Source: Dysosmobacter sp. Marseille-Q4140
GTDB taxonomy: Bacteria; Bacillota; Clostridia; Oscillospirales; Oscillospiraceae
Direction: 5' to 3'
NCBI GenBank assembly: GCA_018228705.1
Contig: CP073694.1
Coordinates: forward strand, 2,418,001-2,482,000
DNA length: 64,000 nt
This document shows, one piece after another, positions 16,628 through 24,082 of this stretch. The notes beneath the pieces are model-generated. The model saw nothing but the letters and a program-made list of their open reading frames with translations, had not been told where the DNA came from and did not search any database. The position numbers and the translations under genes were made by a program. The first letter of the stretch is position 1; each line of letters starts with the position of its first letter.

Positions 16628-16641
16628 TTTTGTGTTAGAAT
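16613..16641 (+). promoter_or_regulatory. Promoter of Cro-like regulator
   Basis: TTGAAA and TAGAAT are separated by 17 bases, upstream of the HTH gene. Operator 3 overlaps it, which implies autoregulation. Confidence 0.7.
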
Positions 16642-16696
16642 AAGGACAATGGAAAAGAGGCGCAATTTTTGGAGCGCCCCGGAGGGAGGGCCAAAC

Positions 16697-16918
16697 ATGC
16701 CAATCAAATACAAGGTTGATGTAATCGCCGCGCTGAAAGAAGCCGGGTACAATACTACCAGAATACGGAAAGAGAAAATCATGGGAGAGGCCATGCTGCA
16801 AAAAATCCGCAGCGGTCAAATGGTGTCGTGGGCCACCCTTGAAACCATTTGTGGGCTGCTCAACTGTCAGCCTGGCGATTTACTGGAATACGTCAGAGAG
16901 GCCCCGGGCGATAGGTAA
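16697..16918 (+). CDS. Small Cro/C1-type repressor
   Basis: The product is a 73-residue single-domain HTH protein (KVDVIAALKEAGYNTTRI, then GEAMLQKIRSG and LETICGLLNCQPGDLLEYV), typical of compact Cro-like repressors. GGAGGGAGGG directly precedes the ATG at 16697. It is divergent from the small-protein/SprT operon, and three TTACAC-N9-GTGTAA-type operators lie between them. It most likely represses both promoters, as a lysogeny-style switch does. Confidence 0.88.
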   Translation: MPIKYKVDVIAALKEAGYNTTRIRKEKIMGEAMLQKIRSGQMVSWATLETICGLLNCQPGDLLEYVREAPGDR

Positions 16919-16993
16919 TTTATGGGAATTACAAAAGACCACTAATGTGGATTACGGTAGTACGAAAATCCAGCGCAGCGCAAAAAACAGGGT

Positions 16994-17021
16994 GCGCGTC
17001 GTGACGTTCGCCACGACGCGC
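16994..17021. other. Perfect 10-bp hairpin
   Basis: GCGCGTCGTG and its complement are separated by 8 bases, between the repressor and the next small open frame. No U-tract follows, so it may be a terminator remnant, a protein site or an mRNA structure. Confidence 0.45.
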
Positions 17022-17052
17022 CAGCTTCAAGCAATACTTGGGAGGTGCCGCC

Positions 17053-17184
17053 ATGTTCGGAGATACGGATTTGCCCCTTGCCCTTATCATGGAAGAAATA
17101 CTCGGCTGGGAGAAGAAGCCCGGCGAAAAGGATGAAGAAGAGAAAGAAAACACACAACTTTCATCAACTTCCAAAAAGTCTTGA
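17053..17184 (+). CDS. Possible 43-residue acidic small protein
   Basis: This short frame (MFGDTDLPLALIMEEILGW, then a run of Lys/Glu) has a good ribosome site (GGGAGG, 7 bases upstream). It follows the repressor on the same strand. The charged low-complexity tail and lack of recognised relatives keep confidence modest. Confidence 0.5.
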   Translation: MFGDTDLPLALIMEEILGWEKKPGEKDEEEKENTQLSSTSKKS

Positions 17185-17272
17185 ACACAAAAAGAGAAGT
17201 CGGAGAAAAGATTTTACATCTTTCCCCGACTTCTTGATTTAACGACACATCTTTGTCAGATCAGCGCGGCTC

Positions 17273-17605
17273 TCATTTGAAATAAAGGCGAACGGTCTTA
17301 TCTATTTTTTCTTTCACGGCCTTATCAAGCTCTTGTTCGGCTTTGACCTGTATCTCCTTAGCGCTGCTGTCTATCACGCTTTGGGCCAGGGCGTTCACCA
17401 AATCGCGGCGCTGCATGAGATAGTCATAGAACCTTTGGCGGCGGCTCTGTTCGTCTTGCCAGCTCTCTTTTGCCCTCTTGTAATTCTCTAAAGCAGTTGG
17501 AGCGGAACCGCTCTGTGCGGCAAGGACGCTTTCAATCCAGTGGGTACGGTTGGCCTTGTCTTGGCGCTCGAAATCCTACAAAATTTGAAGTAATTCTTTG
17601 AACAT
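17273..17605 (-). pseudogene. ~110-codon gene interrupted by an in-frame amber codon at codon 10
   Basis: From ATG 17605, which has AGGAGG about 9 bases upstream, the frame reads MFKELLQIL, then TAG (17576-17578). It continues with coherent coding sequence to a TGA at 17273 (DFERQDKANRTHWIESVL and on to DKTVRLYFK). The 100 codons after the stop look like real protein: helical, charged, no other stop. No good restart codon follows the TAG, since the first ATG is about 60 codons in. The simplest view is a nonsense mutation. Amber suppression or a base error are alternatives. The product family is unknown. The 18-bp palindrome sits just upstream of its ribosome site. Confidence 0.6.
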
Positions 17606-17632
17606 TGTTGTGTTCCTCCTTCATTGATTTTT

Positions 17633-17650
17633 TTGAAAGTGTACTTTCAA
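17633..17650. repeat. 18-bp palindrome (copy 3, leader of the amber-interrupted gene)
   Basis: TTGAAAGTGTACTTTCAA lies immediately upstream of an A-rich spacer, the ribosome site and the ATG of the minus-strand gene. It is identical to copy 1. Confidence 0.65.
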
Positions 17651-17658
17651 GTGCGGAA

Positions 17659-17731
17659 GCGGAAACCCGGCGTACCCCGTGGGGATTATATCTTTCTCTT
17701 TTAACCCCTTCGGGGCGTGCCGGGTTTCCGC
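17659..17731. other. Three-way-junction-like inverted repeat
   Basis: The 13-bp arms GCGGAAACCCGGC and GCCGGGTTTCCGC pair perfectly over 47 intervening bases, which hold two further small hairpins (CCCC-gt-GGGG and CCCC-ttc-GGGG). It lies between two leftward genes. It may be a terminator/processing structure or a small structured RNA. Confidence 0.55.
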
Positions 17732-17736
17732 TGGAA

Positions 17737-18180
17737 TTACACTGAAAGCACCAAATAGTAACCTCGTTTTATCCTTTTTAGGACACCGCTATCAATCAGC
17801 CTCTTTCTCGCTTTATCATCGGTGTACCCCATTTCTACGAGCTGTTTCGTTGTCAAGGTATCGCCTACCTTTACTGCCCCACATGCGGCGGAGAAACGCT
17901 CCTGCACTCTTCTCTTGCCCTTCTCCTTGTTCCTGGCGGCGTTGGTTTCCTGGTTGTATTTTGCCATCTCGCCGGGGGCCTTCAAGTCCCGGTTGTCCAC
18001 AAATTCAACATCGGTATAGTAATCAATCACAAATTTGTAATCGGCGGCGGGTATTGCCCCGGACAGAGGGAATGGAGCGGAACCGCCCACAAAATATTCA
18101 TTTATCCACTCTGTTATTGCTTTGCAATCCTCTTGTGTAAGGGTGAGGTATCTACCGTAACGGTCAAACTGATAATACAT
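17737..18180 (-). CDS. Element-encoded protein of unknown function
   Basis: The 147-residue product has an N-terminal Tyr/Asp-rich part (MYYQFDRYGRYLTLTQEDC), a charged middle, and a C-terminal helical segment that looks like a small winged-helix or replication-initiator tail (LTTKQLVEMGYTDDKARKRL, then RIKRGYYLV). It starts 12 bases after the primase gene on the same strand, so it is probably co-transcribed and may assist replication. I do not recognise a named family. Confidence 0.72.
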   Translation of the reverse strand: MYYQFDRYGRYLTLTQEDCKAITEWINEYFVGGSAPFPLSGAIPAADYKFVIDYYTDVEFVDNRDLKAPGEMAKYNQETNAARNKEKGKRRVQERFSAACGAVKVGDTLTTKQLVEMGYTDDKARKRLIDSGVLKRIKRGYYLVLSV

Positions 18181-18192
18181 GGTGGGCCGAAC

Positions 18193-20067
18193 CTATTTCC
18201 ACATTTCTAAATAGCTGCAACGGAAGGCCCGGCACCGATCTAAAACTTCAATCAGCTTTACTTGCCAGCGCTCCCAGGTCATTGAGCTTCCCGTGAAAAG
18301 CGCTCTGTCCTCCTGGTAGTCAACGGAATAGCACCATGTCTGCTGTGCGGCACCATCCAGCTTCATCCCCACGCCAAAGGTCACCAGCTTGGCTAAACCG
18401 TTGGGCCAATGCAAGCGGGACAGTAAATCATCGGCGGTTTTATTGTCCTCTTCGCGCTGGCAAAAGAAAATCAAGTTCCATCTGTCCTGTTCGCTCACTT
18501 CTTCCAATCCATATTTCCACGCCAAAATTTCATACATCAATTTGGTACGCTGTCCGCCTGTCAGCCGCAGCACATCATCCGCAGCTTGCCCCAGGAACTT
18601 CACGCGCTTCTTGACTTTGTTGTATTGGTCGGGGAAGGCCAGCTTGAAGAATTCTTCCCGTTTGGAGCGGTTGCCGTTCCAGACAATCCAATGCCCGGTT
18701 CTCTGCTTGCCGTTCTCTTCTGTTGTCACATTCTCCCAGGCAATCGGAAGGTCGCGGAATGTCGGCTCGGCGGCAGCTTCTTCCAGCGCGGCGGAAGTAT
18801 CCTCTTCGAGCGGCAGCGGGAGTTGTGGCGCTGCTGGTTTTACTTCTGGAACCCAAAGGGGCGGAGATGCTTTTGCAGCTTCATAAAGGGCCAGAAACTT
18901 TTCCTTCCCCTTGTCCACGGGCGCGTCCTTGTGGTCGAGCGGAACCCCGGTGTTTGGCAAATCAATGATACGGCGGAATTCCATTCCGCCAATATCCTTG
19001 ATTTTTTCGGCCATTCCCTTGGTTCTCTTATTATACAAATACCAATCGTGGTCATATTCTGATTGCTCTTGATATTGTTTGTCAAACGCAAAATATATCT
19101 TTCTGGCTCCGCACTCATAGAGCATGTTAATGTGGTTGAAGTGACAACCAAAGGTGTGTGACGCCACGGTGTTCTTAATACCCCATTGGTGGGCCAGCAT
19201 AACACTCTTTGCGCCCTCAAAAATAATGGCCTCGCCGCTTTCCTTGATGTATGGAGCGGCGATGTGCAAGCCGTAGAGGTTCAGGCTATTGGGAAAGCTC
19301 CATGACGTTTTTTCTTCGTCTGGAAGCATTTCCCGGTATTTTTCTTTTCTGATTAAGGGCACATATTTTGCTCTTGGAAATAACATCGCAACCTTATAAG
19401 GTGCGCCTGGATATTTCTTATAGAACTCTTTCCGCAGCATTCGGAAACTTCGTTCATACAGGCCGACAATTTCGCCGTTGATATTGTGGTGTGGAAAAAC
19501 AATGGAACCGTTCTCCGGGTAATAAGCTACTTGGTATTTTTGGAGCATTTCAACGGAAATACCATCTTCCGTGTGCCATCTCAGCTTTGCCAAAGTTTCT
19601 GGTGTATTGTCAAACTCGGAATAGAGTTCATCAATAATGTGTTGAGGAATACCCTTTAGCGGCTCAATGTGTTCCAGCTCAAAAGGACGCTCTTTGTAAT
19701 CAAAATCCACTTTGGCTGGACGGCGATTTGATAAATCAATCGGCTTTCTACATTTTCCAGATTGATGCCGCTCTCCATCAATCCAATCTTCGATGTATTG
19801 TTTTGCGAGGTCAGGGTCAGGCAAATCCAATGTTCGCTTTACCCATGTGTGGAGCAACATACCGCCGCCGCACTCACTGAAACAGTTGACCTTTAGCGTG
19901 GTAGGGTCAAACAACGCTGAATGATTTTCGCCATGGTGACAAAGGCCCAAAACTTGAATAGACTGTTTGCCTCTGCTATTTACCCATCGTGGTTCTGCAT
20001 GAAGGTCTTCAAACAGGGAAAAGAACTCTTCTGGATTAAGGCGAGTGATTTTATCCTCATAGGTCAT
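18193..20067 (-). CDS. Phage/plasmid-type DNA primase (zinc finger plus TOPRIM)
   Basis: The 624-residue product begins with a DnaG-like zinc-binding region (LCHHGENHSA, then NCFSECGGG, about residues 43-70). A TOPRIM-like catalytic core follows near residues 285-345 (IIFEGAKSVMLAHQWG for the acidic Glu; KIYFAFDKQ for the Asp). The C-terminal ~180 residues are diverged and may carry a helicase-interaction domain. AGGGGATAGC precedes the ATG at 20067. Expression comes from a near-perfect promoter 230 bases upstream through a structured leader. It probably primes replication of the excised element. Confidence 0.82.
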   Translation of the reverse strand: MTYEDKITRLNPEEFFSLFEDLHAEPRWVNSRGKQSIQVLGLCHHGENHSALFDPTTLKVNCFSECGGGMLLHTWVKRTLDLPDPDLAKQYIEDWIDGERHQSGKCRKPIDLSNRRPAKVDFDYKERPFELEHIEPLKGIPQHIIDELYSEFDNTPETLAKLRWHTEDGISVEMLQKYQVAYYPENGSIVFPHHNINGEIVGLYERSFRMLRKEFYKKYPGAPYKVAMLFPRAKYVPLIRKEKYREMLPDEEKTSWSFPNSLNLYGLHIAAPYIKESGEAIIFEGAKSVMLAHQWGIKNTVASHTFGCHFNHINMLYECGARKIYFAFDKQYQEQSEYDHDWYLYNKRTKGMAEKIKDIGGMEFRRIIDLPNTGVPLDHKDAPVDKGKEKFLALYEAAKASPPLWVPEVKPAAPQLPLPLEEDTSAALEEAAAEPTFRDLPIAWENVTTEENGKQRTGHWIVWNGNRSKREEFFKLAFPDQYNKVKKRVKFLGQAADDVLRLTGGQRTKLMYEILAWKYGLEEVSEQDRWNLIFFCQREEDNKTADDLLSRLHWPNGLAKLVTFGVGMKLDGAAQQTWCYSVDYQEDRALFTGSSMTWERWQVKLIEVLDRCRAFRCSYLEMWK

Positions 20068-20091
20068 GCTATCCCCTGATGGCGACAGGTT

Positions 20092-20184
20092 CTAATTTTC
20101 CATCTTTTGGCTTCCTTTCTTTGTAGATTTAAGCAAACAGTAGGAAGCGTGTTGCCAGCACTTGGCGTTGCTGCCCGGAAGCAT
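20092..20184 (-). CDS. Possible 30-residue leader peptide in primase leader
   Basis: A short frame (MLPGSNAKCWQHASYCLLK, then KGSQKMEN) ends 25 bases before the primase start, and its sequence overlaps the left arm of the 29-bp inverted repeat. No clear ribosome site precedes the ATG. It could be a leader peptide coupled to the leader structure or chance. Confidence 0.3.
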   Translation of the reverse strand: MLPGSNAKCWQHASYCLLKSTKKGSQKMEN

Positions 20185-20254
20185 AGAACGGAAGCGCTCT
20201 ACAAGATGGAAGGCCGCAGCGCCTTCATCCTACTGCTTGTTTAAGCCTACAAAG
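20119..20254. other. Long imperfect inverted repeat in primase leader
   Basis: Two 29-base arms (20119-20147 and 20226-20254, beginning CTTTGTAG on each strand) match at 23-24 positions and flank 78 bases with additional hairpins (GAAGGC-CGCAGC-GCCTTC). In the leftward transcript this forms a large structured leader. A single-strand replication origin or small RNA is an alternative. Confidence 0.6.
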
Positions 20255-20296
20255 GGAATGATGAATTACAAATCTCTTTTTCCTTTTTCTGTTAAT

Positions 20297-20325
20297 ATTA
20301 TAACATAAAAATTTTTTTGTGTCAA
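20297..20325 (-). promoter_or_regulatory. Consensus sigma-A promoter of primase operon
   Basis: On the minus strand TTGACA and TATAAT are separated by exactly 17 bases, a perfect match to consensus in an AT-rich tract. The leader is about 220 nucleotides. Confidence 0.88.
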
Positions 20326-20366
20326 AGAAGCGGTTTCCGCCTTGTATTTGCCTCATTCTGCAACAA

Positions 20367-20464
20367 AGTTGTTACCTTTACTCTAAAAGTTGATGGTTCA
20401 TCATACAGAGTTGTCGCCACTTCTCAAAAGTTGTTTCGGAGTTGTTGGTTCTTCTCACAAGTTG
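20367..20464. repeat. Helically phased AGTTG array
   Basis: AGTTG occurs at 20367, 20388, 20409, 20429, 20440 and 20460. The spacings of 21, 21, 20, 11 and 20 bases are close to one or two helical turns. Flanks share a loose TCnnAnA...TTnCC context. It lies immediately behind the consensus primase promoter and could be an iteron array (replication origin) or a multi-site activator/repressor region. Confidence 0.55.
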
Positions 20465-20741
20465 CCGATTTGCTGGTAGAAATCCATTTCTGAAAGTGTA
20501 GCTTCAATTTGGAGCGGAACCGCAGATCGCGAGCGGCTGACAATTTCGCTCACAAGGAGGTCAAAGAGGAGGCTGGGAGTACCCCCAGGTGGAGCGGAAC
20601 AGGGAGAACCCTCCCCAGGCGGGGGCCGGTTTCGGGAAGATACAGACAGAATTCGCGGCGGCAGATTTTCTTGGGAGTTTTCCCGACCGCTGATAAATCA
20701 CGGAGAACACGGGCGGGGACGGAAGGTGGCGGATAAAATAA
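20465..20741. other. Non-coding GC-rich stretch behind the AGTTG array
   Basis: No convincing gene is present. It holds a degenerate 18-bp palindrome (20490-20507, CTGAAAGTGTAGCTTCAA), one exact and one partial copy of GGAGCGGAACCG, and purine-rich direct repeats. With the array and leader it forms a ~700-base non-coding control/origin region. Confidence 0.5.
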
Positions 20742-20770
20742 TAGCTGGGGCACAGTCTATACCCCAGCTA
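20742..20770 (-). terminator. Intrinsic terminator of CFI-box gene
   Basis: TAGCTGGGG and its complement form a 9-bp stem. On the minus strand it is followed by TTATTTTAT, just after the stop codon of the leftward gene. Confidence 0.8.
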
Positions 20771-20776
20771 CATAAA

Positions 20777-21517
20777 TCACCACGTTCTATCTTGATACGG
20801 CGTACTATCAACACCCCTATTTTGGAGTTTTGTTACCATGCGGTCAAGTTTTCTTTTCCATATTTTCTGAAACCATTCTGTTTTTCCAAACCATTTTACC
20901 AGCGTCGGACTGATTGCATAATAGGTATAGATAAAAGCGCGACCATACCATGTTTCTGCAAGAGTATAATCCCGAAAGCGGCGAAGCGTCCATACCTGTG
21001 GGCAATCATAAGAGCCGTAAACAGCGGTAGCTACATAACAGCCCCCGCTTTGCTGGGGCTTTTGGGGCGGTGTATAATCCGCTTCATATTTTTGTACTTT
21101 AGGTGCATACTCTTGTACTGTTTGCGGAGAACTCCATGTTCCATTCCCTTTATTACCCAACTCTATAGCGAGTTTCCACGCGCCAACAGAGATATGATGA
21201 AATTTCTCCTGGCTTCCAAAAAGCAAATCCGTTTGGTCACCGACGACTTTGAAAATATTGAGTGCTGCTTCACAATTATGCACCATTTCAATCGCATAAT
21301 TGCTTCTAATGTTAAAGTCAATCCCAGCATAATGATTGTCCGTTGTGAAAAGCTGCGCGAGTTCGCTTTCGCTCAAATCCGAAAAAGTAACTTCGCGTGC
21401 TGCGCGTTTCGCAAGAGTGCGGCGGTGGCTTTTCGCTTCGCCGACCAAAGTTTTCTTTGCTAATGCGTCGTACTGATGTTGTATTCTTTCCTTGTCGGAA
21501 GAAGATAGCTCCATAGA
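20777..21517 (-). CDS. CFI-box-CTERM domain protein
   Basis: The product is 246 residues from the ATG at 21517, or 248 from 21523. The C-terminal 75 residues match the CFI-box pattern: CYVATAVYGSYDCPQVW, LRRFRDYTL, then GRAFIYTYYAISPTLVKWFG. A Pro/Gln linker (PPQKPQQSGG) precedes it. The N-terminal ~130 residues are helical and charged with no recognised domain. CFI-box domains are C-terminal modules thought to mark proteins for processing or membrane-linked handling; the mechanism is not established. The gene has its own terminator and sits apart from the primase operon. Confidence 0.75.
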   Translation of the reverse strand, partial: SMELSSSDKERIQHQYDALAKKTLVGEAKSHRRTLAKRAAREVTFSDLSESELAQLFTTDNHYAGIDFNIRSNYAIEMVHNCEAALNIFKVVGDQTDLLFGSQEKFHHISVGAWKLAIELGNKGNGTWSSPQTVQEYAPKVQKYEADYTPPQKPQQSGGCYVATAVYGSYDCPQVWTLRRFRDYTLAETWYGRAFIYTYYAISPTLVKWFGKTEWFQKIWKRKLDRMVTKLQNRGVDSTPYQDRTW

Positions 21518-21523
21518 GTTCAC

Positions 21524-21917
21524 CTCCTTCCCGCGTGGAGTAGAGGACGGGAGTTAAGGGCTTGTCCTCTCTGCCCCTTTCGCTCCGTACCCGTTCGGGA
21601 GATGGCTCTTGAGTGCGCTTTTCAGAAAAAAGTTGAAAAAAGCAAAATGCGCCCGTCCGCAAGACGCGGACGGGCGCAAAGGAAATGTAAGCAGTAGCTA
21701 AATGTATTGACAGTTCACATTCATAGCCGGAATATCCCGCTTGCGGAGCATAGCTTTTTTTGACCGCAAAGCATTAGGCGGGTTACAGTAAATAAAAATG
21801 GACACGGCGATACCTCCCCGATACCGCCGTATCCTTAAAAAAGGGCGACTTTAATACACTACCCGCAATCCATTCTATAATAGGGAACAGCGGCTTTTGC
21901 GCAATATTAAATAAAAA
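21524..21917. other. Intergenic region with hairpins, no gene seen
   Basis: About 400 bases without a convincing frame. It contains a strong hairpin at 21649-21677 (GCGCCCGTCCGC / complement, T-rich on the minus-strand side) and a smaller dyad near 21815-21835 (ACGGCG/CGCCGT). Composition shifts to low GC on the right, marking the edge of the methylase segment. Confidence 0.5.
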
Positions 21918-21960
21918 AGCCGATAACACATAGGTTTTTTGACCTAATGCGTTATCGGCT
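21918..21960 (-). terminator. Intrinsic terminator of RlmN/Cfr-like gene
   Basis: AGCCGATAAC and its complement, extended by partial pairing, form a hairpin followed on the minus strand by TTTTTTATTT, 28 bases after the methylase stop. Confidence 0.88.
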
Positions 21961-21987
21961 CTGCGTCTATGCGTCTGGCACTTTTAA

Positions 21988-22971
21988 TCATTTTTTTTTG
22001 AATTTATTATATGTGTTAGCTAACTGTCCACAAGCCGCGTTAATCTCTCTGCCATGAGAAACTCTCATAGTAACTTCAAGTCCTGCTTGCTCTAATTGAT
22101 GTTTGAATGCAACTATTTCCCGTTTCTGTGGTGCTTTAATTCTTGAATTGCTTGTTGGGTTGTATTGTAACACGTTAATCATAACTTTTTTGCCCCGAAA
22201 CCATTTTGCAAGTTGTCTTACATCTGAGGGCCGGTCATTTATACCCGGTAAAAGCAAATACGCAAAGACAATTTTGCGATTATGCCTTTCAGAATAGGAT
22301 AAGGCTTGCTTAACAACATCTTCAATAGCATATATGCGCATGTGAGGAATAATACGATTTCTTGCAGATTGTGTTGCTGCGTGTAAAGATATTGTCAACT
22401 GAATTTTAAGATGTTCCTCGCGCAATTTTTTTAATTGATCGACCGGACCAACTGTTGATATGGTAATGCCGTCGGTTGGAAAGTTGAGCCCATATCTATC
22501 TCGGAGAATATGGATTGCTTTTATCAAGTTGTCATAATTGAATAAAGGCTCTCCCATACCCATAAAAACGATACGGTTTACTTTTCGACGCAACAATATA
22601 ATCTGTTGTACGATTTCTGACGATGTTAGATTACGAACAAAGCCATTTCGCCCGGACTCACAAAAAATACAACCAACAGGACAACCGACTTGTGTGCTCA
22701 CGCAAACAGTTCCACCATCTCGCCGCTTGATAAAAACCGTTTCAATGTATTTGTTGTCTTTCAGTTCGTAAACATACTTTTCAGTATCACTGCTTTTGCA
22801 AATATTTTTTACCAACATTGATAGATTTTTTTTGCGTGGTAATTGCTTATATAATTCTTCATATAAGGCTTTTGCTTCATTCTCGCCAATAACTTCCGAC
22901 ATTTCTTTGTAAGTAAATCCGTATGGATCATTCCGTACTTCCGCAGGCGTATATTTAGGTAAACGTTTCAT
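21988..22971 (-). CDS. RlmN/Cfr-family radical SAM 23S rRNA methyltransferase homologue
   Basis: The 327-residue product has the radical SAM cluster motif C-x3-C-x2-C (GCPVGCIFCESG). It also has the family's two catalytic cysteines: one before the cluster (TVCVSTQVGC) and one in the C-terminal ACGQLA. FMGMGEPL, ITISTVG and LTISLHAA are further family motifs. RlmN makes C2-methyl-A2503 in 23S rRNA, and Cfr makes C8-methyl-A2503, which blocks several antibiotic classes. The cluster context CESGR differs from usual RlmN (CxTG) and Cfr (CATG) forms, so I do not assign which. Low GC compared with all neighbours marks it as cargo. Confidence 0.85.
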   Translation of the reverse strand: MKRLPKYTPAEVRNDPYGFTYKEMSEVIGENEAKALYEELYKQLPRKKNLSMLVKNICKSSDTEKYVYELKDNKYIETVFIKRRDGGTVCVSTQVGCPVGCIFCESGRNGFVRNLTSSEIVQQIILLRRKVNRIVFMGMGEPLFNYDNLIKAIHILRDRYGLNFPTDGITISTVGPVDQLKKLREEHLKIQLTISLHAATQSARNRIIPHMRIYAIEDVVKQALSYSERHNRKIVFAYLLLPGINDRPSDVRQLAKWFRGKKVMINVLQYNPTSNSRIKAPQKREIVAFKHQLEQAGLEVTMRVSHGREINAACGQLANTYNKFKKK

Positions 22972-23056
22972 TTTTATATCCTTTCTTCTAAATAATAAAA
23001 GTTTGTTTTTCTGTATTTTTGATTACAATCTCTAAGCGTTAGGCATTTCTCTTTGG

Positions 23057-23437
23057 TTGATCGGTCTTGTAGCAATACACTTGATTTTGTTTTTATTACC
23101 ATCAAAACGGACAGTAGCGCTGTGGATTACATACGGCTTTACTCTATTCGCCTTTTTCTCTCAACTCATTTTGTGGATAGTTATTTGGAAGCAACCACTT
23201 TCACATACGGAGCAATTTTATCACATGCCAATGTTTCTCTTTTCTGTTGTTTATCTGGTTGGACAACTTGCTATATGTGTTGTGTTTGCGATAATTGTCC
23301 CGCTTATTAAAGTTGCAATTCTTGTAAATTCCCTGTTGCTTCTTGCGATATTTTCTTTTTTGATTTTTTCCGGTATTGGGCGTAATTATATATCGCATGT
23401 GGACAAACGCCAAAAAAATCACCATACAGAATTATAA
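23057..23437 (+). CDS. Small integral membrane protein (possibly N-terminally truncated)
   Basis: This 126-residue, very hydrophobic frame has about four membrane helices (for example LVAIHLILFLL, FTLFAFFSQLILWIV, MFLFSVVYLVGQLAICVVF, LVNSLLLLAIFSFLIF) and a basic tail. The only start is a TTG without a clear ribosome site, and hydrophobic codons continue upstream (ALGISLW) to a stop, so the 5' end may be lost. It ends 12 bases before the zinc-ribbon gene. Function is unknown. Confidence 0.55.
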   Translation: MIGLVAIHLILFLLPSKRTVALWITYGFTLFAFFSQLILWIVIWKQPLSHTEQFYHMPMFLFSVVYLVGQLAICVVFAIIVPLIKVAILVNSLLLLAIFSFLIFSGIGRNYISHVDKRQKNHHTEL

Positions 23438-23449
23438 GGAGGGAGAAAC

Positions 23450-23950
23450 ATGAAGCAGCTCACATGTGAGATGTGCGGTAGCACGGATTTGGTAAAACAG
23501 GACGGGGTATTTGTCTGCCAGTCCTGCGGCACGAAATACTCCATTGAAGAAGCAAAGAAAATGATGGTGGAAGGAACTGTTGATGTTTCTGGCAGTACAG
23601 TTAAGGTTGATAGTTCCGACGAGCTCAACAATTTATACCAAATCGCACGTCGCGCACGAGATGAAAATAATGCTGAAAATGCAGCCAAATACTACGATAT
23701 GATTTTAGTTAAAGACCCTACGAGCTGGGAGGCGACTTTCTACGTAGTGTATTTTCAAGCGAGCAACTGTAGAATAGCTCAAATACAATCTGCGGCAATC
23801 TCTGTAGCTAATTGTATTAAAAGTGCGTTGAGGTTAATCAAAGAAAACGTCGAAAATGTGGACGAACAAGTTGAATACATACAAGAAATCTCACTGCATA
23901 GTATGAACTTGGCGACACAGCTATACATAGCAGCAACTAAAACGGTATGA
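23450..23950 (+). CDS. TFIIB-type zinc-ribbon protein (probably shortened)
   Basis: The 166-residue product opens with a zinc ribbon (CEMCGS, then CQSCGT) and the sequence YSIEEAKKMMVEGTVDVSG, characteristic of a family common in gut Firmicutes. A helical TPR-like region follows (LYQIARRARDENNAENAAKYYDMIL). Family members I know continue further, so the C-terminus may be truncated here. AAGGAGGG precedes the ATG. It shares the low-GC segment with the methylase and the membrane protein; a functional link is not evident. Confidence 0.72.
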   Translation: MKQLTCEMCGSTDLVKQDGVFVCQSCGTKYSIEEAKKMMVEGTVDVSGSTVKVDSSDELNNLYQIARRARDENNAENAAKYYDMILVKDPTSWEATFYVVYFQASNCRIAQIQSAAISVANCIKSALRLIKENVENVDEQVEYIQEISLHSMNLATQLYIAATKTV

Positions 23951-24008
23951 ACTTGCGTCGCAAAGTTATTTTACCACGAACAATTAGAAAAAACAATTCA
24001 AAAAGCAC

Positions 24009-24042
24009 AGAGAGGACGGTACACCAGCGTACCGCCCTCTCT
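24009..24042. terminator. Bidirectional terminator between convergent genes
   Basis: AGAGAGGACGGTAC pairs with GTACCGCCCTCTCT (one mismatch), followed by CATTTT on the plus strand. Confidence 0.8.
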
Positions 24043-24082
24043 CATTTTGTATTCCATTGGCAATTCCATTTCTTTCTGATAT

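Noticed and set aside
20509..20736. 75-residue rightward frame
   Set aside because: Its Arg/Gly-rich composition, lack of a ribosome site and overlap with repeats suggest non-coding sequence.
21988..22971. Assignment as a cfr antibiotic-resistance gene
   Set aside because: Shared catalytic residues do not separate Cfr from RlmN, and the cluster context matches neither exactly. Phylogeny is needed.
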